Source of the DNA: Aeromicrobium sp. IC_218
GTDB taxonomy: Bacteria > Actinomycetota > Actinomycetes > Propionibacteriales > Nocardioidaceae
Direction: 5' to 3'
NCBI RefSeq assembly: GCF_004336805.1
Contig: NZ_SJXM01000001.1
Coordinates: 62,001-126,000, forward strand
DNA: 64,000 bases
In this document: positions 8,362 through 16,812 of the stretch, one piece after another
Layout: every line of letters starts with the position of its first letter
How positions within the stretch are numbered: position 1 is the stretch's first letter
Notes under the pieces: generated by a model
Seen by the model: only the letters and a program-made list of their open reading frames with translations
Databases searched by the model: none
What the model was told of the DNA's origin: nothing
Made by a program: the position numbers and the translations under genes

Positions 8362-9249
8362 ATGCAGACCGTCCGTGCCACCGTCACCGACCGGCGTCCG
8401 CTGACCCCGCACCTGGTGCGGCTCACGCTCGCCCTGCCGGAGCCGATGACGACGGGGGTGCCGGACGAGTACGTGCGCGTGCTCATCGCGCCGGAGGGCC
8501 GGGAGCTCGTCCTCCCGCAGATCGACGAGAAGTTCAACGTCACCTACCCCGAGGGCGCGGCGGAGCCGATCAGCCGGGTCTACACGATCTCCGACCACCG
8601 CGAGACCGTCGCCGGCACCGCCGAGATCGACCTCGACGTCGCGCTGCACGACGTCGGCCCGGGCGCGGCCTGGGCGCGCGACTGCGCGATCGGCTCCGAG
8701 GTCGGCGTCATCGAGCCGCGCGGGCTGTACGGCGCCGGACCCGACGTCCCGTGGCAGCTGCTGGTCTGCGACATCACCGGCGTGCCGGCCCTCGCCCGCA
8801 TCCTGCGCGGCCTGCGCCCCGGCCAGCGGGCCGAGGCGCTCGTCGTGCTGACCGACGCCGCCGACGAGATGGACCTGCCCACCCTCGGCGACGTCACCAT
8901 CACGTGGCAGGTCGTCCAGGACGAGCGCGGGGTCGAGGACGCCCTCACCCGCGCCGTGCTCGGCCGCTCGCTGCCCGAGACCGCCGGCGAGCGCTACGTC
9001 TGGTTCGCCGGCGAGGCCCGCGCCAGCCGCGCCGTCCGCCGCCACCTGCGCAAGACGCTCGGCTGGGCGCAGACCGACTTCTACACCTGCGGCTACTGGC
9101 AGTTCGACGCCGAGGCGTGGAACGCGCGCTACGCGACGGTCGCCGACGACGTGGTCGCCCGGGCCCAGGCGGCCTACGCCGCCGCCGGCGACGACACCGG
9201 CGCCTACCTCGACGCGATCGAGGAGATCTACGAGTCCGTCGGCCTCTGA
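8362..9249 (+). CDS. Siderophore-interacting protein (FAD-dependent ferric reductase)
   Basis: 295-residue SIP/ViuB-family flavoprotein that releases iron from imported ferric siderophores in the cytoplasm. The N-terminal FAD-binding barrel has RVYTISDH (the usual R-x-Y-T flavin motif; about residues 73-80). The C-terminal half is the SIP NAD(P)H-binding region, with GDVTITWQVVQDE, YVWFAGEARASRAVRRHLR and WAQTDFYTCGYWQ, a strongly conserved family ending. ATG at 8362 has GAGAGGAA 4 nt before it. It is preceded by a DtxR/IdeR box, so it should be induced by iron starvation. No siderophore transport or synthesis genes are next to it. Confidence 0.93.
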   Translation: MQTVRATVTDRRPLTPHLVRLTLALPEPMTTGVPDEYVRVLIAPEGRELVLPQIDEKFNVTYPEGAAEPISRVYTISDHRETVAGTAEIDLDVALHDVGPGAAWARDCAIGSEVGVIEPRGLYGAGPDVPWQLLVCDITGVPALARILRGLRPGQRAEALVVLTDAADEMDLPTLGDVTITWQVVQDERGVEDALTRAVLGRSLPETAGERYVWFAGEARASRAVRRHLRKTLGWAQTDFYTCGYWQFDAEAWNARYATVADDVVARAQAAYAAAGDDTGAYLDAIEEIYESVGL

Positions 9250-9270
9250 CCCCCGCCCTCCCGCGTGAGC

Positions 9271-9348
9271 GGTGAGTGGTCCACGCACCTCGGCGTGGGC
9301 TGGTGAGTCGTCCACCACCGCGGGACGTCCCGAGGTGGACGACTCACC
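9271..9348. terminator. Compound palindromic terminator/REP-like element
   Basis: Between two convergent genes lies GGTGAGTCGTCCACC (9302-9316) and its exact inverse (9334-9348), a 15-bp stem. Its 17-nt loop holds a second palindrome, CGGGACGTCCCG. A near-copy of the left arm (GGTGAGTGGTCCACG, 9271-9285) lies just upstream and overlaps a smaller hairpin CCACGC/GCGTGG (9281-9298). Most likely a bidirectional terminator; the repeated arm suggests a REP-like dispersed element. Confidence 0.65.
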
Positions 9349-9378
9349 GCCCGAGCGGAGCTCGCGCGGAAGGTGGGC

Positions 9379-9816
9379 TCAGACCAGGGCGAGGTAGCCG
9401 GGCGCGGACGGCGTGAGGAGCAGCGTCATGCCGGCCTCGGCCGGGGTGCGGTCGGCCTTGCGGTGGTTGCAGCGCAGGCAGGCCGCGACGGCGTTCTCCC
9501 AGCTGAGCGTGCCGCCCCGGCTGCGCGGGACGACGTGGTCGACGGTCTCGGCGTGGCCGCCGCAGTAGGCGCACATCTTGTCGCGGGCCTTGATCGCCGC
9601 CTTGGTGCACAGCCGGGTGCGGCCGTGGGTCCAGCGCATCACCACGTAGCGCACCAGGCGCAGCACCTTGGGGACCTTGAACGGGCCGAAGTCCTGGTCG
9701 GTCGCCTCCTCGACGACGGCGACCTGACGGACGAGCATCTTGATGGCGTGTCGCACCGACACGCGCTGCAGTGGCTCGTAGCTCGCGTTGAGTACCAGGA
9801 CGTGCTCAGCCGTCAT
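9379..9816 (-). CDS. HNH endonuclease
   Basis: 145-residue stand-alone HNH nuclease of the type widespread in actinobacteria. The ββα-metal domain occupies the C-terminal half: zinc-knuckle pairs in CAYCGG and CLRCNHRK, and the catalytic His region TVDHVVPRSRGGTLSWENAV between them. The N-terminal half (VLVLNASYEPLQRVSVRHAI) is the conserved lead-in of this subfamily. ATG at 9816 with GGAAGG upstream. No partner restriction or phage gene is adjacent, so a housekeeping or repair role is as likely as defence; actual function is unknown. Confidence 0.88.
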   Translation of the reverse strand: MTAEHVLVLNASYEPLQRVSVRHAIKMLVRQVAVVEEATDQDFGPFKVPKVLRLVRYVVMRWTHGRTRLCTKAAIKARDKMCAYCGGHAETVDHVVPRSRGGTLSWENAVAACLRCNHRKADRTPAEAGMTLLLTPSAPGYLALV

Positions 9817-9945
9817 GGGGTGCCCCTTCCGAGAGGAACAGTAGCCGCGAACGCCCCGCCGGGACAGGGTTCCTGACGGATCGCCCAGGTGGCGTCACCT
9901 CGCCGCTCACGGTGCGTCCCGTGGCCGCGCGACTAGCGTGGACGG

Positions 9946-11010
9946 GTGAGCACCCCCTACTTCGCCGCCGACGTCCCCGAGACCCACCGGCCGTACGTCG
10001 CCGCCGCCGACCGGCACCAGCAGCTGGAGTACCGCCGGGTCGGACGCTCGGGACTGCTGCTCCCGCCGATCTCGCTCGGCCTCTGGTACAACTTCGGCGA
10101 CAACCGGACGTTCGACAGCCAGCGCGAGATCCTGCGCCACGCCTTCGACCACGGCATCACCCACTTCGACCTGGCCAACAACTACGGCCCGCCGTACGGC
10201 GCAGCCGAGGAGAACTTCGGCCGGATGATGCGCACCGACTTCAAGCCGTACCGCGACGAGCTCGTCCTCTCCTCCAAGGCCGGCTGGGACATGTGGCCCG
10301 GCCCGTACGGCAACCTCGGTTCGCGCAAGTACCTGCTGGCCAGCCTCGACGCGTCGCTGCAGCGGATGAGCGTCGACCACGTGGACGTCTTCTACTCCCA
10401 CCGCGCCGACCCCGACACCCCCGTCGAGGAGACGATCGGCGCGCTCGACACCGCGGTGCGCCAGGGCAAGGCGACGTACGTGGGCATCTCCTCGTACGGC
10501 CCCGAGCGCACGCGCGAGGCGATCACGGCCGCCCGCGCGCTCGGCACGCCGCTGGTGATCCACCAGCCCTCGTACTCGCTGCTCAACCGGTGGGTCGAGG
10601 GTGGCCTGCTGGACGTCCTGGACGAGGCCGGCCTGGGCTCCATCGCCTTCACCGTGCTCGCGCAGGGCCTGCTCACCGACAAGTACGTCGACGCGTCCGA
10701 CCCCGACCGGGCCCAGCAGCGGCCCAGCTTCGACGACGAGGTGGCCCAGCAGAACCTGCACCGCGTGCGGGGCCTGGCCGAGGTGGCTCGTGGGCGCGGC
10801 CAGACGCTGGCGCAGATGGCCGTCTCGTGGGTGCTCCGTCCCGGCGGCGTGACGTCGGCGCTCGTCGGCGTGTCCTCGGTCGAGCAGCTCGACGAGAACC
10901 TGGCCGCCGCGGCGCGCACCGACTTCAGCGACGACGAGATCGCCGCGATCGAGGAGCACGCGGTCGACGGCGGCGTCGACCTGTGGGCGGTCTCCTCGAC
11001 GATCGCGTAG
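9946..11010 (+). CDS. Aldo/keto reductase, L-glyceraldehyde 3-phosphate reductase (YghZ/MgrA) type
   Basis: 354 residues, the length of the YghZ/MgrA branch (AKR14-like). TIM-barrel NADPH-dependent carbonyl reductase; motifs are YRRVGRSGLLLPPISLGLW at the N-terminus, HFDLANNYGPPYGAAEENFG carrying the catalytic Asp and Tyr, SSKAGWDMWPGPYG, and LIHQ-equivalent VIHQPSYSLLNRWVE. The C-terminal cofactor end shows MAVSWVLRPGGVTSALVGVS. In E. coli the relative reduces L-glyceraldehyde 3-phosphate and detoxifies methylglyoxal; the substrate here is inferred. GTG at 9946 follows TAGCGT by 6 nt, a leaderless arrangement. It converges with bluB, with 1 bp between the stops. Confidence 0.9.
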   Translation: MSTPYFAADVPETHRPYVAAADRHQQLEYRRVGRSGLLLPPISLGLWYNFGDNRTFDSQREILRHAFDHGITHFDLANNYGPPYGAAEENFGRMMRTDFKPYRDELVLSSKAGWDMWPGPYGNLGSRKYLLASLDASLQRMSVDHVDVFYSHRADPDTPVEETIGALDTAVRQGKATYVGISSYGPERTREAITAARALGTPLVIHQPSYSLLNRWVEGGLLDVLDEAGLGSIAFTVLAQGLLTDKYVDASDPDRAQQRPSFDDEVAQQNLHRVRGLAEVARGRGQTLAQMAVSWVLRPGGVTSALVGVSSVEQLDENLAAAARTDFSDDEIAAIEEHAVDGGVDLWAVSSTIA

Positions 11011-11011
11011 G

Positions 11012-11659
11012 TCAGCCGGGGTAGCGCTCGGCGTGCACGGCCTGCTCGAGCGGGCGCTTGGTGCGCCAGCCGTGCCGCTCGAGGTCGGGCACCTGCTGCA
11101 GCCGCTCGACGTCGCCCACGCACAACCAGGCCACGGGCCGGACGTGCTCGGGCGCACCGACCAGCTCGCGCAGGAACGGCTCGCGGTAGAACGACACCCA
11201 GCCCACGCCCAGGCCCTCGGCGGTCGCGGCCAGCCACAGGTTCTGGATGGCCAGGCACACCGAGTACAGCCCGGCGTCGGCGATCGCGTGCCGGCCGAGG
11301 ACGTGCTGGCCTCCGCGCGTGGGGTCGTAGGTGGCGACGACGCCGAGGCCGGACTCACGGATCCCCTCGACCTTGATCCGGTCGAAGGTCGCGCGGCGGT
11401 CCGCCGGCAGGCTCGCGGCGAACGTGTCGCGCTCGGTGGCCACGTGGGTGGCGAAGGCGTCCAGGGTGCCGGGCTCGCGCACCAGCACGAAGTCCCACGG
11501 CTGGCTGTGCCCCACGCTCGGAGCCGCGTGCGCCGCGCCCAGAACCCGCAGCAGGACGTCCTCGGGCACGGGCTCGCCGGTGAACTCGGCCCGCACGTCG
11601 CGGCGGCGGGCGATCACGTCGTACAGGTCGGACAGCGGGGCGTCGGTCGGGTCGGGCAC
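11012..11659 (-). CDS. bluB: 5,6-dimethylbenzimidazole synthase
   Basis: 215-residue nitroreductase-fold flavoenzyme. BluB breaks down reduced FMN with oxygen to make 5,6-dimethylbenzimidazole, the lower ligand of vitamin B12. Diagnostic stretches: VIARRRDVRAEF at the N-terminus, AAHAAPSVGHSQPWDFVLV (flavin site), and GLGVGWVSFY near the C-terminus. GTG at 11659 is chosen because TAGGGT (11667-11672) lies 7 nt before it; another GTG at 11665 leaves only 1 nt. It is divergent from the methyltransferase gene, whose own -10 box is 15 bp away. No other cobalamin genes are nearby, as is common for bluB. Confidence 0.9.
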   Translation of the reverse strand: MPDPTDAPLSDLYDVIARRRDVRAEFTGEPVPEDVLLRVLGAAHAAPSVGHSQPWDFVLVREPGTLDAFATHVATERDTFAASLPADRRATFDRIKVEGIRESGLGVVATYDPTRGGQHVLGRHAIADAGLYSVCLAIQNLWLAATAEGLGVGWVSFYREPFLRELVGAPEHVRPVAWLCVGDVERLQQVPDLERHGWRTKRPLEQAVHAERYPG

Positions 11660-11699
11660 GGGCACGACCCTAGGCCCGGACGCGCGTAGCCTGCGGCGG

Positions 11700-12368
11700 G
11701 TGACCGCCGACGCCGTCCGCGCCTACGGGGCGCGGGCCACCGAGTACGCCGACCTGCTCGGCCGCATGGACGCGGTGGCCGACGCCGACCGCTCGCTCGT
11801 GCTCCGCTGGGCCCGCGAGCGGTCCGGGCCCGTCGTCGACGCCGGCTGCGGACCGGGCCACTGGACCGACCTGCTGCGCCGCGAGGGCCTGGACGTCGAG
11901 GGCGTCGACCCCACGCCGGAGATGCTCGCGCTCGCCCGCGACCGGTTCCCCGCGTGCCGGTTCCGGCCCGGCCGGCTGGAGGACCTCGGCGTCCCGGACG
12001 CCTCGCTCGACGGCGTCCTGGCCTGGTTCTCGGTCATCCACACCGCGCCCGAGGACGTGCCGGCGGCGCTGGCCGCCGTGGCTCGCGCGCTGCGCCCGGG
12101 CGGCAGCGTCCTGCTCGGGTTCTTCACCGGGACGGTCGTGGAGCCGTTCGACCACGCCGTCACCACGGCCCACCGCTGGCCGGTGGACGCGCTCGCGGAC
12201 CGCCTGCGCGACGCCGGGCTCGTGGTGCGCGAGACCCACGCCCGCACCGACCCCGGCGTCCGGCCGCAGGGCGCGGTCGTCGCGGACCGTCCGGTCCGGG
12301 TCAGCTCGTCGGGGCCGCCGCGACCCGCCGACGCAGCTCGTCCGGCTCCAGCGCGCGGACGCCGGTGA
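11700..12368 (+). CDS. Class I SAM-dependent methyltransferase
   Basis: 222 residues. Rossmann-type SAM-binding motif I is VVDAGCGPGHWTDLLR, motif II VEGVDPTPEML, then FRPGRLEDLGVPDASLDGVLAWFSVIHT and ALRPGGSVLLGFF, in the order of UbiE/type 11 methyltransferases. GTG at 11700 lies 7 nt after TAGCCT. The last 68 bp overlap the convergent MOSC gene, and the C-terminal 20 residues (Pro/Arg-rich) look like read-through of that overlap. The substrate is unknown. Confidence 0.82.
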   Translation: MTADAVRAYGARATEYADLLGRMDAVADADRSLVLRWARERSGPVVDAGCGPGHWTDLLRREGLDVEGVDPTPEMLALARDRFPACRFRPGRLEDLGVPDASLDGVLAWFSVIHTAPEDVPAALAAVARALRPGGSVLLGFFTGTVVEPFDHAVTTAHRWPVDALADRLRDAGLVVRETHARTDPGVRPQGAVVADRPVRVSSSGPPRPADAARPAPARGRR

Positions 12369-12852
12369 TCGTCGCCGGGCCGAGCGCGAGCTCGCCGTCG
12401 TCGAGCGGCTCGCACCGGATGCCGCCGCGTCCGCGCAGCGCCTTGTGCGCCCCGTCGGCGTAGACCACGTTCATCCACGCGCACGGGTTCGCCGGCGTCA
12501 GCGACCGGAACCGGATGGGACCGTGGCCGGCGTCCAGGGTGAACTCGTGCCGGGCCAGCGCGTCGACGTCCAGGCCACGGGTCACGACGTTGCGCCGGGC
12601 GAGCATGGGGTCGAACGGTCCGGCGCCCAGCTCGTCCTCGAGCCAGGCCAACGACTCCGCGGCGATGATCGTGACGGTGGCGTAGGTGAAGCGGGTGCCG
12701 AAGTAGCGGTCGCCGACCAGCCCCTTGTGGGCGCGCACCCGGACGCTGTCGCGGTGCTCGGGCCCGTCGTACGGCTTGAGTCCGTCGGCCGGGCGTCCGT
12801 CCATGCGGTTGCGCGGCGAGGTCAGCAGTCCCACCACGTCCAGCTCGGCCAT
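12301..12852 (-). CDS. MOSC domain protein
   Basis: 183 residues with a MOSC (molybdenum cofactor sulfurase C-terminal) β-barrel: KGLVGDRYFGTRF, ARRNVVTRGLDVDAL, and the conserved cysteine in SLTPANPCAWMN. Such proteins bind or transfer sulfur or pterin-linked groups; small stand-alone MOSC proteins resemble YiiM/YuaD, which protect against N-hydroxylated bases, but assignment to that role is speculative. ATG at 12852 follows TAGGGT by 6 nt (leaderless). The 3' end overlaps the convergent methyltransferase by 68 bp. Confidence 0.82.
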   Translation of the reverse strand: MAELDVVGLLTSPRNRMDGRPADGLKPYDGPEHRDSVRVRAHKGLVGDRYFGTRFTYATVTIIAAESLAWLEDELGAGPFDPMLARRNVVTRGLDVDALARHEFTLDAGHGPIRFRSLTPANPCAWMNVVYADGAHKALRGRGGIRCEPLDDGELALGPATITGVRALEPDELRRRVAAAPTS

Positions 12853-12962
12853 GGCCCGACCCTAGCCCGCGGGCCAGGGTCCGATCAGGTCGATCACGTA
12901 CTCCCCCGTGTCGCCGCGCGGCACTAGCGTGACGCCTGACGGCCGACGCCCCAGGAGAACCC

Positions 12963-13730
12963 ATGACCGCTGCTGCCCCCGCCACCCGCCAGGTCGCCGC
13001 GCGCGCGACCGACCTCACCAAGGTCTACGGATCCCGCGACGCCGAGGTGCGTGCCCTCGACGGCGTCTCCCTCGACGTCCACGCCGGCGAGTTCACCGCC
13101 GTCATGGGCCCGTCCGGGTCCGGCAAGTCCACCCTCATGCACTGCTTCGCCGCCCTCGACACCCCCACGAGCGGGTCGGTGCTGATCGGCGACACCGAGC
13201 TGTACTCGCTCAAGGACAAGGCGCTCACCGAGCTGCGCCGCGACCGCATCGGGTTCGTCTTCCAGGCGTTCAACCTGGTGCCGACGCTCACGGCGCGCGA
13301 GAACATCCTGCTCCCGGTCTCGATCGCCGGCCGCAAGCCCGACGCCGCCTGGTTCGACCAGGTCATCGAGGCCACCGGCCTGGCCGACCGGCTCGACCAC
13401 CGGCCCTCGGAGATGTCCGGCGGCCAGCAGCAGCGCGTCGCCTGCGCCCGCGCGCTGGTCAGCCGGCCCGACATCGTCTTCGCCGACGAGCCCACCGGCA
13501 ACCTCGACTCCACGTCCGGCGCGGAGGTGCTGGGCTTCCTGCGGCGCAGCGTCACCGACTTCGGCCAGACGATCGTCATGGTCACGCACGACCCGGTGGC
13601 GGCGTCCTACACCGACCGGGTCGTCTTCCTGGCCGACGGCCGCGTCGTCGACGAGATGCGCGAGCCGACCGCCGAGCGCGTCCTGGAGCACATGACCGCG
13701 CTGCAGACCCGTCAGCTGGGCGGGCAGTGA
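12963..13730 (+). CDS. MacB-like ABC transporter ATP-binding protein
   Basis: 255-residue ATPase of the LolD/MacB group. Walker A GPSGSGKST (about residue 50), Q-loop FVFQAFNLVPTLTARENI, signature MSGGQQQRVACARAL, Walker B PDIVFADEPTGNLDS and H-loop MVTHDPVAASY. The QAFNLVPTLTA stretch and the NLDSTSG ending are typical of ATPases that drive FtsX-like permeases. ATG at 12963 has AGGAG at 12953-12957; TAGCGT at 12925-12930 gives a short leader. Its stop shares one base with the next gene's start (TGATG), so the two are coupled. Confidence 0.95.
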   Translation: MTAAAPATRQVAARATDLTKVYGSRDAEVRALDGVSLDVHAGEFTAVMGPSGSGKSTLMHCFAALDTPTSGSVLIGDTELYSLKDKALTELRRDRIGFVFQAFNLVPTLTARENILLPVSIAGRKPDAAWFDQVIEATGLADRLDHRPSEMSGGQQQRVACARALVSRPDIVFADEPTGNLDSTSGAEVLGFLRRSVTDFGQTIVMVTHDPVAASYTDRVVFLADGRVVDEMREPTAERVLEHMTALQTRQLGGQ

Positions 13731-16282
13731 TGCGCAAGGTCACGCTGCGCAACCTGCTCGCGCGCAAGGTCCGGCTGCTGCTCAGCGCCTCGGCCATCGT
13801 CCTGGGCGTGGCGTTCGTGGGCGGGTCCCTGGTGTTCACCGACACCATCGACTCCTCCTTCGACGGCATCGTCGAGGGCTCGATCAACGACGCCATGGTG
13901 CGCCAGGCCGGCTCGGGCGCCGACGGCACGACCGGGGGCGGGTTCAACCTCGACGCCCGCAGCATCCCGGCGTCCACGGTCGCCGAGCTCGCCGCGCGCG
14001 ACGGGGTCGCCCGCGCCGACGGCTCGGTCGACGGCCAGGGCCTGTTCGTGGTCAAGAAGAACGGCAAGCTGCTCGGCGGCACCGGTGCCCCGACGCTCGC
14101 GTTCAACTGGACCGACGCGCCCAACACGCTCGGCGAGCCGGTCGCCACCATCACGTCCGGCCGGGCCCCGCAGGCGTCCGGCGAGGTCGTGCTCGACGAG
14201 CGGGCCGCCGACCAGGCCGGCTACGAGGTCGGCGACACCGTGCAGATGATCACCGCCGGCGAGCAGCCGCGCGTGCAGGCCGAGCTGGTCGGCCTGGCCG
14301 AGTTCGCCGGCGGCGGGCTGGCCGGCGCGTCCCTGGTCTTCTTCGACACCGCCACCGCGCAGGACGTCTTCCTCGACGGGCAGGACGCGTTCACCTCGAT
14401 CGCGCTCACCGCCGACCCCGGCGTCACGCAGGCCGAGCTGGTGAAGGCCGTCGAGCCGGCGCTGCCGGACGGCCTCGAGGCGGTCACCGGCGACGAGCTG
14501 ACCGACGAGATCGAGGGCCTGGTCGGTCAGCTGCTGGGCTTCCTCAACACCTTCCTGCTCGTGTTCGCCGGCATCGCCCTGGTGGTCGGGTCGTTCCTCA
14601 TCGTCAACACGTTCTCGATCCTGGTCGCGCAGCGCAGCCGCGAGCTCGCGCTGCTGCGGGCGCTCGGCGCCTCGCGCGGGCAGGTGTCACGCTCGGTGCT
14701 CACCGAGGCCGCGGTCGTCGGGCTCGTCGGGTCCACCCTGGGTGTCGCGGTCGGCTACGGGCTGGCCGCCGCGCTGAAGGCGCTGTTCGGGCAGTTCGGG
14801 CTCGACCTGTCCGGCACCGCCCTGGTGCTGCAGCCCAGCACGATCGTCGTGTCGTACGTGGTCGGCCTGCTGGTCACGATGGTCGCGGCCTACCTGCCGG
14901 CCCGGCGGGCCTCGCGCATCGCCCCGGTGGCGGCCATGCGCGACGACGTGGCGCTGCCCGAGTCGTCCATCCGCCGCCGCGTCGTCGCCGGCGCGGTGCT
15001 GGCCGTGGTCGGTGCCGGACTCATGGCGTCCGGGCTGGCCGGAGTCGCGTCCGACCACGCCCTGCAGGTCGGCCTGGGGGTGCTCGCGGTGCTGCTCGCC
15101 ATCGTGCTGGCCGGTCCCGCGCTCGCGCAGCCGGTGCTCGCCGCGTTCGGCGTCGTCTACTCGCGGCTCTACGGCACGGTCGGCCGCCTGGCCACGCAGA
15201 ACTCGCGGCGCAACCCGCGGCGCACGGCGGCCACGTCCTCGGCGCTCATGATCGGCATGGCCCTGGTGACGACGATGTCGGTGCTCGGCGCCTCGGTGAA
15301 CAAGTCGATCGACGTCGGCGTCGACGAGCAGTTCACCAGCGACTACCTCATCTCCAACGCGGTCGGACAGCCGTTCTCGCCGCAGATCGCCGAGGACGTC
15401 GCGCAGGTCGACGGCGTCGCGGTGGTCTCGGCCCAGCAGACCGTCACGATGAAGGTCGACGACTCCGACACGTGGGCCACGGCGGCCGAGGCCGGGCCGC
15501 TCGACGAGATCTTCGACATCGTCTACAGCTCCGGCGAGTCCGCGCAGCGCGACGGCGAGATCGCGCTCAACGAGACGAAGGCCGGACAGCTCGGCGTCGG
15601 CGTGGGCGACACGGTCGACGTCGCGCTCGGCGGCCGCGAGCAGCCGGCCACCGTCACCGGCGTCTACGAGGACACCTACGTCATCGGCACCGCGCTCGTC
15701 CCGCTCAGCACCGTGGTCGCGTCGCAGGTGCAGCGCACCGACAGCGGCGTCGCGCTCGACGCCGAGCCGGGCGTGGACGTCGAGGCGCTCGGCGACCGGC
15801 TGGAGAAGGCCACCGCCGACTTCCCCACCGTCACGGTCCAGACGAAGCAGGACTTCGCCGAGTCCCAGCGCGCCCAGGTCAACACGCTGCTGTACCTGAT
15901 CTACGCACTGCTGGGCCTGGCGATCGTCATCGCCATCCTCGGCATCGTCAACACGCTGGCGCTGAGCGTCATCGAGCGCACGCGCGAGGTGGGCCTGCTC
16001 CGCGCCGTGGGCGTCAGCCGCCCGCAGCTGCGCCGCATGGTGCGCCTGGAGTCCATCGCCATCGCCGTGCTCGGCGCCCTGCTGGGCGTCGCCGCCGGCC
16101 TGGTGTTCGGCGTCGTGCTGCGCGCGGCGTTCGAGGACGACGGGCTCACCGACCTGGCGGTCCCCTGGCTGCGCCTGGCGGTGTTCGTCGCGGTGGCCGC
16201 CCTGGTCGGCGTGCTGGCCGCCGTCCTGCCCGCCCGCCGGGCGGCCCGGCTGGACGTCCTCACCGCGATCTCCTCGGCCTGA
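13730..16282 (+). CDS. MacB-like ABC transporter permease (two FtsX domains)
   Basis: 850 residues. Layout: a membrane helix at the N-terminus (ARKVRLLLSASAIVLGVAFV), a large extracytoplasmic MacB-PCD domain, three helices of a first FtsX domain (LLVFAGIALVVGSFLIVNTF, RELALLRALGASRGQVSRSV), a second FtsX-type membrane anchor, a second extracytoplasmic domain, and a last FtsX domain (LLGLAIVIAILGIVNTLALS, TREVGLLRAVGVSRPQLRRM). This is the long two-unit form common in actinobacteria, used for export or for pulling substrates from the membrane. It works with the ATPase just upstream. The cargo is unknown. Confidence 0.93.
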   Translation: MRKVTLRNLLARKVRLLLSASAIVLGVAFVGGSLVFTDTIDSSFDGIVEGSINDAMVRQAGSGADGTTGGGFNLDARSIPASTVAELAARDGVARADGSVDGQGLFVVKKNGKLLGGTGAPTLAFNWTDAPNTLGEPVATITSGRAPQASGEVVLDERAADQAGYEVGDTVQMITAGEQPRVQAELVGLAEFAGGGLAGASLVFFDTATAQDVFLDGQDAFTSIALTADPGVTQAELVKAVEPALPDGLEAVTGDELTDEIEGLVGQLLGFLNTFLLVFAGIALVVGSFLIVNTFSILVAQRSRELALLRALGASRGQVSRSVLTEAAVVGLVGSTLGVAVGYGLAAALKALFGQFGLDLSGTALVLQPSTIVVSYVVGLLVTMVAAYLPARRASRIAPVAAMRDDVALPESSIRRRVVAGAVLAVVGAGLMASGLAGVASDHALQVGLGVLAVLLAIVLAGPALAQPVLAAFGVVYSRLYGTVGRLATQNSRRNPRRTAATSSALMIGMALVTTMSVLGASVNKSIDVGVDEQFTSDYLISNAVGQPFSPQIAEDVAQVDGVAVVSAQQTVTMKVDDSDTWATAAEAGPLDEIFDIVYSSGESAQRDGEIALNETKAGQLGVGVGDTVDVALGGREQPATVTGVYEDTYVIGTALVPLSTVVASQVQRTDSGVALDAEPGVDVEALGDRLEKATADFPTVTVQTKQDFAESQRAQVNTLLYLIYALLGLAIVIAILGIVNTLALSVIERTREVGLLRAVGVSRPQLRRMVRLESIAIAVLGALLGVAAGLVFGVVLRAAFEDDGLTDLAVPWLRLAVFVAVAALVGVLAAVLPARRAARLDVLTAISSA

Positions 16283-16288
16283 GCCGGC

Positions 16289-16327
16289 CACCGTCGTCCC
16301 CGGGGGGATTTCCCCGGGGCGACGGTG
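16289..16327 (+). terminator. Hairpin terminator after the ABC permease
   Basis: CACCGTCG (16289-16296) pairs with CGACGGTG (16320-16327), and within it CCCCGGGG pairs with CCCCGGGG around a short loop, with one bulged T. It starts 7 nt after the permease stop and separates it from the rpsF operon. Confidence 0.75.
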
Positions 16328-16332
16328 TCGCG

Positions 16333-16428
16333 TAGGATCGTCAGGTTGCCTCCTGCGGGAGGTGCATGCAGTGACCCTCCTGCTACGGAAAGTCCGTAGC
16401 CGTTTAGACCGAAGGAGGTGGAGTCACC
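16333..16428 (+). promoter_or_regulatory. rpsF promoter and structured leader, candidate S6:S18-binding RNA
   Basis: TAGGAT (16333-16338) is the likely -10 box. In the leader, GCTACGGA/TCCGTAGC (16382-16389, 16393-16400) forms an 8-bp hairpin with a 3-nt loop. It is framed by GTGAC (16371-16375) pairing with GTCAC (16423-16427) and CCTCC (16376-16380) pairing with the ribosome site GGAGG (16414-16418). The 3' internal loop begins with CCG. This fits the known rpsF leader motif, in which S6:S18 binds a CCG-containing bulge and represses translation; here the outer stem would hide the ribosome site. Folding done by eye. Confidence 0.6.
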
Positions 16429-16719
16429 ATGCGTCCTTACGAGCTCATGATCATCCTCGATCCCGACCTCGACGAGCGTACGGTCGCCCCCAGCCTGGAG
16501 ACGTACCTGAACCTGGTGCGACAGGATGGCGGTTCCGTCGAGAACGTCGACGTGTGGGGCAAGCGCCGTCTTGCCTACGAGATCAACAAGAAGTCCGAGG
16601 GCATCTACGCCGTCGTGAACCTGACCGCCACCCCGGCGACCGTCAAGGAGCTCGACCGTCAGCTCACCCTCAACGAGTCCGTCGTCCGCACGAAGGTCCT
16701 CCGACCCGACGCGAAGTGA
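16429..16719 (+). CDS. rpsF: 30S ribosomal protein S6
   Basis: 96 residues, normal length. Starts [20 protein letters not shown], the standard actinobacterial S6 opening, with the central [20 protein letters not shown] and a short basic end. S6 binds S18 on the small-subunit platform, and the S18 gene is two genes downstream. ATG at 16429 follows AAGGAGG at 16412-16418. First gene of the rpsF-ssb-rpsR-rplI operon; probably feedback-regulated through its leader. Confidence 0.97.
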   Translation: MRPYELMIILDPDLDERTVAPSLETYLNLVRQDGGSVENVDVWGKRRLAYEINKKSEGIYAVVNLTATPATVKELDRQLTLNESVVRTKVLRPDAK

Positions 16720-16812
16720 GCCCGGCCGGCGCCGCGATGTGGACGAACCTTCGCGTCGTGTCGCCGGACTGCGCTTCACTGGGACACCCGAACCCCTGAA
16801 AGGCTGGGCACC

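Noticed and set aside
9379-9816. HNH nuclease as part of a defence system
   Set aside because: It has no methylase, helicase or other defence gene beside it, and this stand-alone type is widespread in the core genomes of actinobacteria.
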